Shown here piece by piece: positions 25,662-32,964 of a DNA stretch of 50,338 nucleotides. This stretch comes from an uncultured Prevotellaceae bacterium (lineage in GTDB: Bacteria > Bacteroidota > Bacteroidia > Bacteroidales > Bacteroidaceae): positions 1-50,338 of the forward strand of contig ONYA01000034.1 of assembly GCA_900321965.1 (NCBI GenBank), given 5' to 3'. A program made the position numbers and the translations under genes. A model generated the notes under the pieces. It was not told the DNA's origin. It saw only the letters and a list, made by a program, of their open reading frames with translations, and searched no databases. Each line of letters begins with the position of its first letter. Position 1 is the first letter of the stretch.

Positions 25662-26714
25662 TTAGAGATCTTCCTGAATTTCTTTCAAGAAATCCGATAC
25701 TAGGCGCTGGGTCTCTTGTTTCGCCGTCTCTAAGTCGTCGTTGACGATGACGTGGTCGAACTGCGGGGCGAAGGTCAGCTCATACTCGGCTTTGGCCAAC
25801 CGTTCTGCAATCGCCTCGGGGCTATCGGTGCCGCGACCTGTCAGACGGCGGCGCAGCTCTTCTACCGACGGCGGCTGGATAAAGAGGCTCAGCGCCTCGT
25901 CGCCGTAGAATTTCTTGATGTTGACGCCACCTTTGACGTCGACGTCGAACACCACGTTCTGGCCTTGTTCGCGCTGTCGCTCAACCTGTGCCTTCAACGT
26001 ACCATAGAAGCGGTCGTTGTACACCTCTTCGTATTCCAGAAACTCGTCGTTCTGGATCTTGGCCCGAAACTCCTCGGGGGTCAGGAAGAAATACTCGACA
26101 CCATTCTGCTCAGTACCACGCGGAGCACGCGAAGTACAGGAAATGGAGAAATAGAGATTCAGCTCAGGATGCTCCTGCATCAGCCAGTTCACGATGGTCG
26201 ACTTCCCGCTGCCAGAAGGAGCTGAGAATATTAAGAGCCTCCCCCGACCCCTCCGAAGGAGGGGAGCGGCTGCGCATGATGTGGGTGAAAGGTTGGAATC
26301 GCTCTCCGGCGCATCATTCTTGATAGTTGGTAGGTCGTTCATTTTATTCTTTATTAATTCGATGATGATATTCGTATTGCCAATTATTTCGTCATTAGTA
26401 AAACGTAGTACTTCAAAGCCTCGCTGATGAAGGTAATTAGTACGCTCTTGATCAGATAGTAGTTGCTTACCTATAAAGTGATAACCGCCGTCTACTTCAA
26501 TAACCAATCGTTTGGAAAGGCAAACAAAATCGGGTATATACTCTCCTATCGGATGCTGACGTCTGAAACGGAAGCCAAGCTGTTTTCCTCGCAGTAATTC
26601 CCATAGAGCAGCTTCTGCGGGTGTCATATATCGACGGTTGTTTCTCGAAAACGATTTCAGCAGTTTATACGTTACCCCTGCCGTCTCATATCCGAAAATC
26701 CGTTCCTTTTTCAC
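25662..26714 (-). CDS. gmk: DUF559 endonuclease-like domain fused to guanylate kinase
   Basis: Residues 1-130 are a DUF559 domain of the Vsr-like PD-(D/E)XK fold (TPAEAALWELLRGKQLGFRF, then PDF with Asp62, and VIEVDGGYH with Glu73, Asp75, His79). Residues 158-350 are a complete guanylate kinase (GMP + ATP to GDP + ADP) with Walker A SGSGKST (Lys171) and the usual 190-residue length. The joint (about 131-157) is encoded by the palindrome CCCCTCCGAAGGAGGGG. In the gmk frame there is no ATG, GTG or TTG between the repeat and the kinase, so the essential enzyme is apparently made only as this fusion. The DUF559 segment entered as part of a repeat-flanked unit (26237-26796). yicC lies upstream on the same strand. 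Confidence 0.88.
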   Translation of the reverse strand: MKKERIFGYETAGVTYKLLKSFSRNNRRYMTPAEAALWELLRGKQLGFRFRRQHPIGEYIPDFVCLSKRLVIEVDGGYHFIGKQLLSDQERTNYLHQRGFEVLRFTNDEIIGNTNIIIELIKNKMNDLPTIKNDAPESDSNLSPTSCAAAPLLRRGRGRLLIFSAPSGSGKSTIVNWLMQEHPELNLYFSISCTSRAPRGTEQNGVEYFFLTPEEFRAKIQNDEFLEYEEVYNDRFYGTLKAQVERQREQGQNVVFDVDVKGGVNIKKFYGDEALSLFIQPPSVEELRRRLTGRGTDSPEAIAERLAKAEYELTFAPQFDHVIVNDDLETAKQETQRLVSDFLKEIQEDL

Positions 26715-26796
26715 CTTTCCCTTTCTCTATTAATCCTGTTTTTACTCACTTTTTCCGGCGCAGCTCTCCCCCTCCTTCGGAGGGGTTAGGGGAGGC
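26237..26796. mobile_element. DUF559 unit bounded by 39 bp inverted palindromic arms
   Basis: The arms 26237-26275 and 26758-26796 are inverted repeats (33 of 39 match), each with the core CCCCTCCGAAGGAGGGG and an outer-to-inner order GCCTCCCC...GCTGCGC. Between them lies little besides the DUF559 reading frame. The right arm abuts the yicC stop codon, and the left arm abuts the first gmk codons. The structure looks like a one-gene mobile unit whose endonuclease may move it or the palindrome. No target duplication could be seen. Confidence 0.6.
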
Positions 26797-26800
26797 CCCT

Positions 26801-27676
26801 CTACAATGCGTTCAAAACCTGTTCCTTAATTTGTTCCAACTCGTCCTTCATCTTCACCACGATGTTCTGCATCTCTGCCTGGTTCGACTTCGAGCCAGTG
26901 GTGTTGATTTCACGTCCCATCTCCTGAGCGATGAAGCCTAACTTCTTGCCCTGTCCGGCAGGTTCGGCCATCGTCTCGCGGAAATATTTCAGGTGATTCG
27001 TCAGACGCTGTTTCTCTTCGCTGATGTCTAACTTCTCGATATAGTAGATTAGCTCCTGCTCTAAGCGGTTCTTGTCGTAGTCGACACCAGGAATCTGCTG
27101 CAGGCCGTCGGTGATGCGCTGGCGTATCTTCTCCACGCGGCTCTTTTCGTAAGGCTCAATCTCGGCTAACAGTTGCTGGATATTGTCAATCTTCTCAGCG
27201 AACTTCTTCTCAAGGGCAGCACCCTCTTGGGTTCGGAAGCTGACCAGAGCGTCGAGCGCCTCTTCGACGGCCTGACGCGCCACAGCCCACTCCTCGTCGC
27301 TAAGTACCTCGACCTCGGTCTTCGTCAGTACGTCGGGCATTCGTAAGAGTGTATAGAAAGGGTCGGCAGCCATCGGAATACCCGTCTTGTCGCTGATAGC
27401 CTTCATTTGTTGGTAGTAGTTCTCCACCAGTGCGGCATTGATGGGCGTAGCATCTACCGTCGTGTCACGCTCTATCCACAGGCTGAAATCCACCTTGCCA
27501 CGGATGACAGCTTGAGCCACCATCTGGCGCACCTCCATCTCCTTCTCACGGTAGAGTGGGGCGATGCGTGTCTGCAGGTCCAGCTGTTTGGAGTTCAGCG
27601 ATTTCACTTCTACGTTAATTTTCTTGTCTTTGTAAGCTACGACAGCCTTGCCATAGCCCGTCATTGATTGTATCAT
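26801..27676 (-). CDS. yicC: YicC-family endoribonuclease
   Basis: This 291-residue YicC protein belongs to a family of stress-linked endoribonucleases. The N-terminus MIQSMTGYGKA and the C-terminal EMGREINTTGSKSNQAEMQNIVVKMKDELEQIKEQVLN are hallmark blocks. I start at the ATG at 27674-27676, which matches the family start; a longer frame would cross the promoter. It is first in the run yicC-gmk-nadD, and the stop codon touches the palindromic arm of the DUF559 unit. Confidence 0.93.
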   Translation of the reverse strand: MIQSMTGYGKAVVAYKDKKINVEVKSLNSKQLDLQTRIAPLYREKEMEVRQMVAQAVIRGKVDFSLWIERDTTVDATPINAALVENYYQQMKAISDKTGIPMAADPFYTLLRMPDVLTKTEVEVLSDEEWAVARQAVEEALDALVSFRTQEGAALEKKFAEKIDNIQQLLAEIEPYEKSRVEKIRQRITDGLQQIPGVDYDKNRLEQELIYYIEKLDISEEKQRLTNHLKYFRETMAEPAGQGKKLGFIAQEMGREINTTGSKSNQAEMQNIVVKMKDELEQIKEQVLNAL

Positions 27677-27703
27677 ATTTACGCTATTCTTAGATTTCGA
27701 CCG

Positions 27704-27735
27704 CAAAGTTACGAAAAGTCGAGTGCAGAACAAAA
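27704..27735 (-). promoter_or_regulatory. Promoter of yicC
   Basis: On the minus strand TTTTG (27735-27731), 19 bases, TAACTTTG (27711-27704), a full match to the consensus. The leader to the ATG at 27676 is about 24 bases. Confidence 0.7.
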
Positions 27736-27739
27736 GATT

Positions 27740-27991
27740 TTAATCTTTTTTATGCCGAGACGGGGTAAGTTCGCCATCTTTGATGGCAAAGTTACCCTTC
27801 ACCAACAGCAACTGGAACTTGGGGCTTATCCACATGCAAAGTGGTAAGCTATATCTCGGTGAGCATAAGTGCCACCATAACGACCTGCTTTGGAGAAGAT
27901 ACCAATGGCGTTAGTCTTTTCTATCCAGGTCTTGACAGACAGAACAAAGTTATTACTGCCCGCCATATTTCTAAATGTACCGAATTCGGTA
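27740..27991 (-). pseudogene. KilA-N domain protein, broken
   Basis: Reading down from 27966, one frame gives NNFVLSVKTWIEKTNAIGIF, then SKAGRYGGTYAHRDIAYHFA, the core of a KilA-N DNA-binding domain. It stops at 27826-27828. A frameshift earlier, the sequence continues in another frame as WISPKFQLLLVKGNFAIKDG and ends at 27740-27742. The intact family would read FGTWISPxFQLYLIKE here. The N-terminal half of the domain is missing. This is therefore a decayed phage- or island-type gene. It marks the left edge of the AT-rich accessory region. Confidence 0.65.
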
Positions 27992-27993
27992 CA
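27976..27993. repeat. Perfect 18-base palindrome
   Basis: TGTACCGAATTCGGTACA is self-complementary over 18 bases, just upstream of the broken KilA-N frame. It could be an operator. Confidence 0.45.
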
Positions 27994-28136
27994 ATCAGTG
28001 AGTTACCTTTGAATAGAAAAGAGACAGGTAACACTTTAGAAACGAGAGGACTTACATATTCCTACTCGTTTTACACAAATCCAAAGCGCTCGACCTATGG
28101 TCGCTTCGCCTCTGCGAAGAACGCTCTTATTAGTTG

Positions 28137-28168
28137 CAAAGGTACAAAAGAATTCCCTGAAAGCCAAA
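28137..28168 (-). promoter_or_regulatory. Promoter facing the KilA-N remnant
   Basis: On the minus strand TTTG (28168-28165), 20 bases, TACCTTTG (28144-28137). Two small hairpins (TTCGC/GCGAA and CGACC/GGTCG) lie just downstream, at about 28084-28125. With the gene broken, this promoter may now be idle or drive a short RNA. The rest of 27994-28290 shows no other gene. Confidence 0.5.
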
Positions 28169-28272
28169 GAATCCGAGTGCTTTTAGCATCTTTTATGCTC
28201 TGGCAGACAGATTCAGGCTAAACTGTCGTAATTGATTATAATCGGTCATCTCAAGGCCGTTATAGTTCTTTT

Positions 28273-28312
28273 TAGTCGGATTTAGTCGTTTTTAGTCCTT
28301 TCTAGTCGGATT
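28273..28312. repeat. TTTTTAGTCG tandem repeat at a gene 3' end
   Basis: Four degenerate units (TTTTTAGTCGGA, TTTAGTCG, TTTTTAGTCC, TTTCTAGTCGG) overlap the stop codon of the Schlafen/AlbA_2 gene at 28292-28294 and encode its last residues. Confidence 0.65.
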
Positions 28313-29935
28313 CTTCACTTCGTACCATGACAATCCTTTCAAAGAAACAGCACCTTCCTCTTTTAATTCTTTAAGGATGTTTCCCAACAAACGGAGATTC
28401 TGCTCTTTTGTCTTATTGCTCGGCATTGCGACTTTCAGATACTCATAGATACCGTCACGCATAGTTCCATCCTCACCTGCATTCTGAATAAATTGCAGTG
28501 TCATTTGTTTTAATTTTGAACGTTCCAAGCCACTGACACGAGTATATTCTGGCAATTGGTGTGTTATCTTAGCTACACCCAATGAAATTTGGTAATTAGG
28601 AGTTTCCCCCTCTATCAGTCCCTTGTCCAATAATTCCTTTGCCGTTTCTTCGCTAATCTGGTGCCCTTTCTGCACTGCATCAAGAGCGATACACTCCTGC
28701 AAAGTAAGAGTCTTGTTCTCTTTCAGTATCTTTGTGTATTTTTCGTTGATGGCATTGCCATAGAGCCTCACACCAACAACTTTATTGGCAGCATCAATCT
28801 CATAGTCTGGCATTGGGAAGAGACGTCGCCATTGCTCATCGAATATTTTCTTGATGCCGCGGCTTACAGTATCAATCATATTGAAATGCACCATTGCCTT
28901 ACAGAGACACTCATTTCTGAAGTGACGCTGTGGTCCACGAATGGCCAATGCCTTTTGCAAAGTGCCAGGAATGAAACTGCCACCATTCTCATAATACACA
29001 TAGCCGGGATTCTCAACAAAGTTGATGCGCTCCTGTAATGTATAATCCTGATGTGCAATGGCATTATGCAAAGCCTCACGGATACTGTAGTTGTCGTACT
29101 GCTTCATCGTATCTGGGAACAAAGTTCCTCCTGGCAACTCGCGCATAGTCAGATTGCGGATTTTACCAAGAATCTCATCCACTGTCAATATGAATGGAGC
29201 CGTGAAATGCTCATAATCAACAACATCTTCCTTTGCATCGCGTAGCGTCCATGTCACTTCCACAACCGCAGGCCTCAGTTTGAACACTGCCGTTGGTTTA
29301 CCCAATAAGATGATGGCTGCGCGAGTAAGTTTGCCATCAATCATGATACCACTGTTACTCAGCAACTCTTCTACCGACCAACCGTCAATTTCGTTGGCAG
29401 GAATTTTAGATTCATCTAAGTCTGCCAAAGTTGCATTTTCTACGATACCAGCCGACCAATCATCTGGCGCAAAAAGTTGTTCCTCCAAAATAGCATTCAA
29501 CCGTTCTGGAGTCAGTTCCACCAACGAGTCCTCTATCCGTTGCCATGCTTTGTTGTGGGCATAGACAGGTAACTTCGGCAGATGCTTTGGGATGTGAATC
29601 ACCCAGACTTTCTTATGGGTATCCTCCGTGATGAACTCCTCTATATCCAGTCCTTCACTTGACAGGTTGGCACACAGATTTGTCAGCCGGAGTGTTGCTT
29701 GTTGAGTGGTATAGTTGTATGTATCCGTCCCAACAATCCTCAACGTTTTGTCCTCGACACCAACAACCAGATGCCCACCCTCCATGTTAGCCAATGCCGA
29801 CACGTAGGAGATAACATCATCCTTCTCATGACCGCTGAAGTCATTCTTTAGGTTCTTGAATTCCTTCCACTCACACCCCTCATCCTCTTTGCGGTATTGC
29901 TTGATGAGATATTGTTGTAATGCTTGCTCTGTCAT
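28292..29935 (-). CDS. Schlafen AlbA_2-domain ATP-binding protein
   Basis: This protein of about 547 residues begins with the Schlafen/AlbA_2 nucleic-acid-binding domain (CEWKEFKNLKNDFSG, VISYVSALANMEGGHLVVGVED). A region common in RecG-like or AlbA_2 regulators follows: SIREALHNAIAHQDY, a GHKL-like C-terminal piece, with RGPQRHFRNECLCKAMV. A winged-helix-like tail ends the protein. Members act as transcription or RNA-directed regulators and are frequent in defence islands; the role here is unknown. I choose the ATG at 29933-29935; an upstream TTG would be the only longer start. It is 107 bases downstream of the HerA-NurA operon on the same strand, with AT-rich base composition like that operon. 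Confidence 0.78.
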   Translation of the reverse strand: MTEQALQQYLIKQYRKEDEGCEWKEFKNLKNDFSGHEKDDVISYVSALANMEGGHLVVGVEDKTLRIVGTDTYNYTTQQATLRLTNLCANLSSEGLDIEEFITEDTHKKVWVIHIPKHLPKLPVYAHNKAWQRIEDSLVELTPERLNAILEEQLFAPDDWSAGIVENATLADLDESKIPANEIDGWSVEELLSNSGIMIDGKLTRAAIILLGKPTAVFKLRPAVVEVTWTLRDAKEDVVDYEHFTAPFILTVDEILGKIRNLTMRELPGGTLFPDTMKQYDNYSIREALHNAIAHQDYTLQERINFVENPGYVYYENGGSFIPGTLQKALAIRGPQRHFRNECLCKAMVHFNMIDTVSRGIKKIFDEQWRRLFPMPDYEIDAANKVVGVRLYGNAINEKYTKILKENKTLTLQECIALDAVQKGHQISEETAKELLDKGLIEGETPNYQISLGVAKITHQLPEYTRVSGLERSKLKQMTLQFIQNAGEDGTMRDGIYEYLKVAMPSNKTKEQNLRLLGNILKELKEEGAVSLKGLSWYEVKNPTRKD

Positions 29936-30042
29936 ATCTTGTACGTTTGTTAATCCGACTTTATATATAACGCTTGTTGCCTGCAAAATATGATTCCTTC
30001 GTTTGATAATTCTCAGGAATCGCTTGTTAACCTATTCAGCGA

Positions 30043-30876
30043 CTAGCGTTTTCTTTTGGTTCTCCTATTATCTGACTCCTTTAATGGGTCTGTCTGTACA
30101 TTGCTTGTTGGCGTTTGCATATTTAAAGGCAACTTAGTGAACATTTGACCAAGTTGTAATTGACTCCTCGCATTCTGATATGCTTCATAATTCCACATCA
30201 GATAGGTATCCCACAAACCCAGTTCAATTTCTTTTAGCATGGATTCCATCTTATCTTTTCTCGGATTGCCACACACGTCAAAATTTAAAGGAACATTCAC
30301 TTGATCTTTAAACACCATTATTGGTTTCAACTCTCCAAGAGAAAACATATTTTCCCAATTGGTAGGGGATGACATTATATTATGAGAAATGTCCAATGTA
30401 CTTTTCGCAAGTACTTCCGTTACGTATTTCTTGGCAGCATTCCTCAATGCGTATAATGCATAGTTTGCTGTAAAATGCTTGTCTGGATCTAAATAGAATA
30501 GATGATCGCAATACCCTTTCCTTACTTGTAAAATAATGTCTTCAACAACATCTTCATCTATCATCGTATCCACAAAATAAACTTTTCGGATATTGAAAGC
30601 CTCGTCAGATGGTATTCCTATTGGAATTCCCAATTTATGCAATGCAACCAGTACTGTGCGTTTTTCAACTAACGACAGTGATGTGTTGAAGTCATTCTCT
30701 GCATTCCTATAGGACTGCTTTGAATACTTCTTTAACACATCCAATGCCTTGATTGCGATTGCGCGAACTTCTTCCATCTTACTTTCTTCGCGCATATTAA
30801 GAAAGCGAGCCCCCGAATATGTACCAATTAAACCACCTATAATGGCTGTCGATATTGCAATTAAAAATTCATTCAT
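30043..30876 (-). CDS. Membrane-anchored protein of unknown function
   Basis: This 277-residue protein has one N-terminal transmembrane segment (FLIAISTAIIGGLIGTYSG) and a cytoplasmic remainder that is largely helical. I recognise no family. The ATG at 30876 is 15 bases from the end of the second GHKL ATPase gene, so this is the last gene of the six-gene operon. A short N-terminal anchor with a soluble body is common for effectors or sensors in phage-defence operons; that is only an analogy. The C-terminus is basic (RRTKRKR). Confidence 0.7.
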   Translation of the reverse strand: MNEFLIAISTAIIGGLIGTYSGARFLNMREESKMEEVRAIAIKALDVLKKYSKQSYRNAENDFNTSLSLVEKRTVLVALHKLGIPIGIPSDEAFNIRKVYFVDTMIDEDVVEDIILQVRKGYCDHLFYLDPDKHFTANYALYALRNAAKKYVTEVLAKSTLDISHNIMSSPTNWENMFSLGELKPIMVFKDQVNVPLNFDVCGNPRKDKMESMLKEIELGLWDTYLMWNYEAYQNARSQLQLGQMFTKLPLNMQTPTSNVQTDPLKESDNRRTKRKR

Positions 30877-30891
30877 ATACAATATTTCTGT

Positions 30892-32907
30892 TTATTCAAT
30901 CCCTAACTTCTTAAAGAATATCTTATTTCTCATTTTTGCATCTTCAACAAGTTTTCTGAAACTCATTATCTCAACATATGCATTGTATGCCTTGATATAA
31001 CCGAAATAACCTTCGCCATCTGGACTAATGGTAAGACTGGCATTGTCTGCAAATTCTTCTATTTTGGGAACAATGTCACATACAATGTAAATATAAACTG
31101 GCGTATGTTGCTTGTCAACCTTTACGGGTTCGATACCATCTGGCATTTCATATTTACCCTCTAATATCTTCTTTGCATACCTACATGCTTGAGTTATTGG
31201 GTTTTCATCGTCAGGATAGTTAGTCCTCTTAGGTCGTTTGAACTCAAATATGGTCACAGGTGATGTTATTATATTATCTCCATTACGGTAAAACATCCTC
31301 TCTTTGAAAAATATAGCCAAATCAGGTTCTTCGTGCTCCACTTTTGATATTACTTTGTCTGAGGCTATATACTGCGTGAAAACCAGACGTTCATCAAGTA
31401 ACCACAAATTATGGTTATTGTACTCAGTTTGTCTGTCATTACTTATCATTGGGAAAATGAGGTTGTGCACCTCACATTCCAAATGGGCCTTGCCCGCCTC
31501 TGTCCTTTTTCTCAAATTATCAAACAAGTCTAAGACTTTCTTTCTGGTACAAACATAATGGGCTAAATCGTTTTTACCTGTCTCTGACACTACATGCAGT
31601 ATCTCGTTTACCTGACTTTCTATATCTTCATCTCCACCTTGCTCTTCTTGCTTGTTTAATATTTCCTTTAATGCAATACGTGTTTTCTGCTCTTTCTTGA
31701 ACTTAGCCTTTTGGAAAGTCATCTCCAGTTCTTCATCAGAAATACCCACTGGAAGGCTCTCCATATCAATGTCATTTAGCAAGGTTTTGTTCCATGGTGC
31801 AATGTTATTTACATAACCTATCACTTTCTTCCTCTTTTCCTCAAATCGGTCATCCATAGATTGCTGGAAATACAGTTTCGCAATATTTGCAACTTCCTTT
31901 TCAATCTCTGGTTGTGACAGTTCGACAAACAAGTCGTTTTCTTTAGAGTTTGAGAAAGTAAATGTATCTCTTTCCATGGAAACATTGTCGTCCAGATATT
32001 TACCAATAACGCATGCTGTAACAGTATAATTCTTCTGTTGCCTTTTCTCGTTAATTTCAAATAGTGTGTCTTTAAATTCTGGTATGTAACTATGAATCGG
32101 AGTATCAGTAACTTCCCGATAATTTGCAGTCAAGCTAATTCTGCTCGTAATATCCGAATAGTATATCTTATATATATTGACCGTGAAATCAAAAGCGTTT
32201 CCCGTCCGAGGACTTTTCAATTTCAAAGGCTCTTCGCCTAACAGTTCTATATCACCGCCTTTTCGGATATAATTATTTAGAACTATCGCATTGGAACCAT
32301 CTGCCTCTCTTAATACAATTGTTGGCAAAGTCTTGTCTGCAAAGAAAACAAGTAGTTTCTCTACCATTTTTCTTGCAATAACTTCCAGACCTTTGTCTGG
32401 GATGGCTTTTTGTTTCACGGAAGAAAGATGTAAGATAGTACCCGTTGTTGCATATTCCTCCGTACAGTCTTCTACTTTCTCATCTTCGATAATTTCAGCA
32501 CCATGTCCAAAAGTAAAGGACCGTTTCTTGAAAATGTCTTTTTCTTCATAAATACTATCAATAGTCACTTTATTAAAGTACTTTAGATACATAAAACGCC
32601 CAAAGCCCTTACCTCCAATCTGGTATTTATACCCGCTTTTATAGGTGTCAAAAGATTCTCGGTTGTTTTCATCAAATCCCTTTCCATTATCTATTACGTC
32701 AATGGCTATAATAGAACCAATTCCTCTATTCTTTTCCACGTCATCGGTGCTCTTCTGATTATCGCGTTTTACCATAATCTCAATTAGACCACCAGATTTT
32801 CCTCCGATAGCATCAATAGAGTTACATATCGCCTCTATGAGCGGAGTCAGATAGGTCGTCCGCCCCTTTATGTCTCTGACTATTCCTTCTATATTAATTT
32901 TACTCAT
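30892..32907 (-). CDS. GHKL (MORC/HSP90-like) ATPase with C-terminal nuclease-like domain
   Basis: This is a 671-residue protein. The N-terminal GHKL ATPase shows the N-box LIEAICNSIDAIG (Glu25, Asn29), the DNGKGF motif (Asp73) and the glycine lid IGGKGFGRFM (97-106). The middle contains transducer-like and coiled-coil parts. Near the C-terminus EPDLAIFF (Asp529) and VTIFEFKRP (Glu555-x-Lys557) have the spacing and strand pattern of a PD-(D/E)XK nuclease. ATP-gated DNA cleavage is therefore a reasonable hypothesis. It is fifth in the operon, 57 bases after the radical SAM gene. A restriction-linked ATPase without nuclease activity is the main alternative. Confidence 0.75.
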   Translation of the reverse strand: MSKINIEGIVRDIKGRTTYLTPLIEAICNSIDAIGGKSGGLIEIMVKRDNQKSTDDVEKNRGIGSIIAIDVIDNGKGFDENNRESFDTYKSGYKYQIGGKGFGRFMYLKYFNKVTIDSIYEEKDIFKKRSFTFGHGAEIIEDEKVEDCTEEYATTGTILHLSSVKQKAIPDKGLEVIARKMVEKLLVFFADKTLPTIVLREADGSNAIVLNNYIRKGGDIELLGEEPLKLKSPRTGNAFDFTVNIYKIYYSDITSRISLTANYREVTDTPIHSYIPEFKDTLFEINEKRQQKNYTVTACVIGKYLDDNVSMERDTFTFSNSKENDLFVELSQPEIEKEVANIAKLYFQQSMDDRFEEKRKKVIGYVNNIAPWNKTLLNDIDMESLPVGISDEELEMTFQKAKFKKEQKTRIALKEILNKQEEQGGDEDIESQVNEILHVVSETGKNDLAHYVCTRKKVLDLFDNLRKRTEAGKAHLECEVHNLIFPMISNDRQTEYNNHNLWLLDERLVFTQYIASDKVISKVEHEEPDLAIFFKERMFYRNGDNIITSPVTIFEFKRPKRTNYPDDENPITQACRYAKKILEGKYEMPDGIEPVKVDKQHTPVYIYIVCDIVPKIEEFADNASLTISPDGEGYFGYIKAYNAYVEIMSFRKLVEDAKMRNKIFFKKLGIE

Positions 32908-32964
32908 ATCTTATTATTTGTTTACACAACATCGTTAGCACTGACTACTTTATAAACAAAACAA

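Noticed and set aside
27841-28221. 126-codon plus-strand frame in the gap after yicC
   Set aside because: The minus strand of the same stretch encodes a broken KilA-N domain; the plus-strand protein has no pattern.
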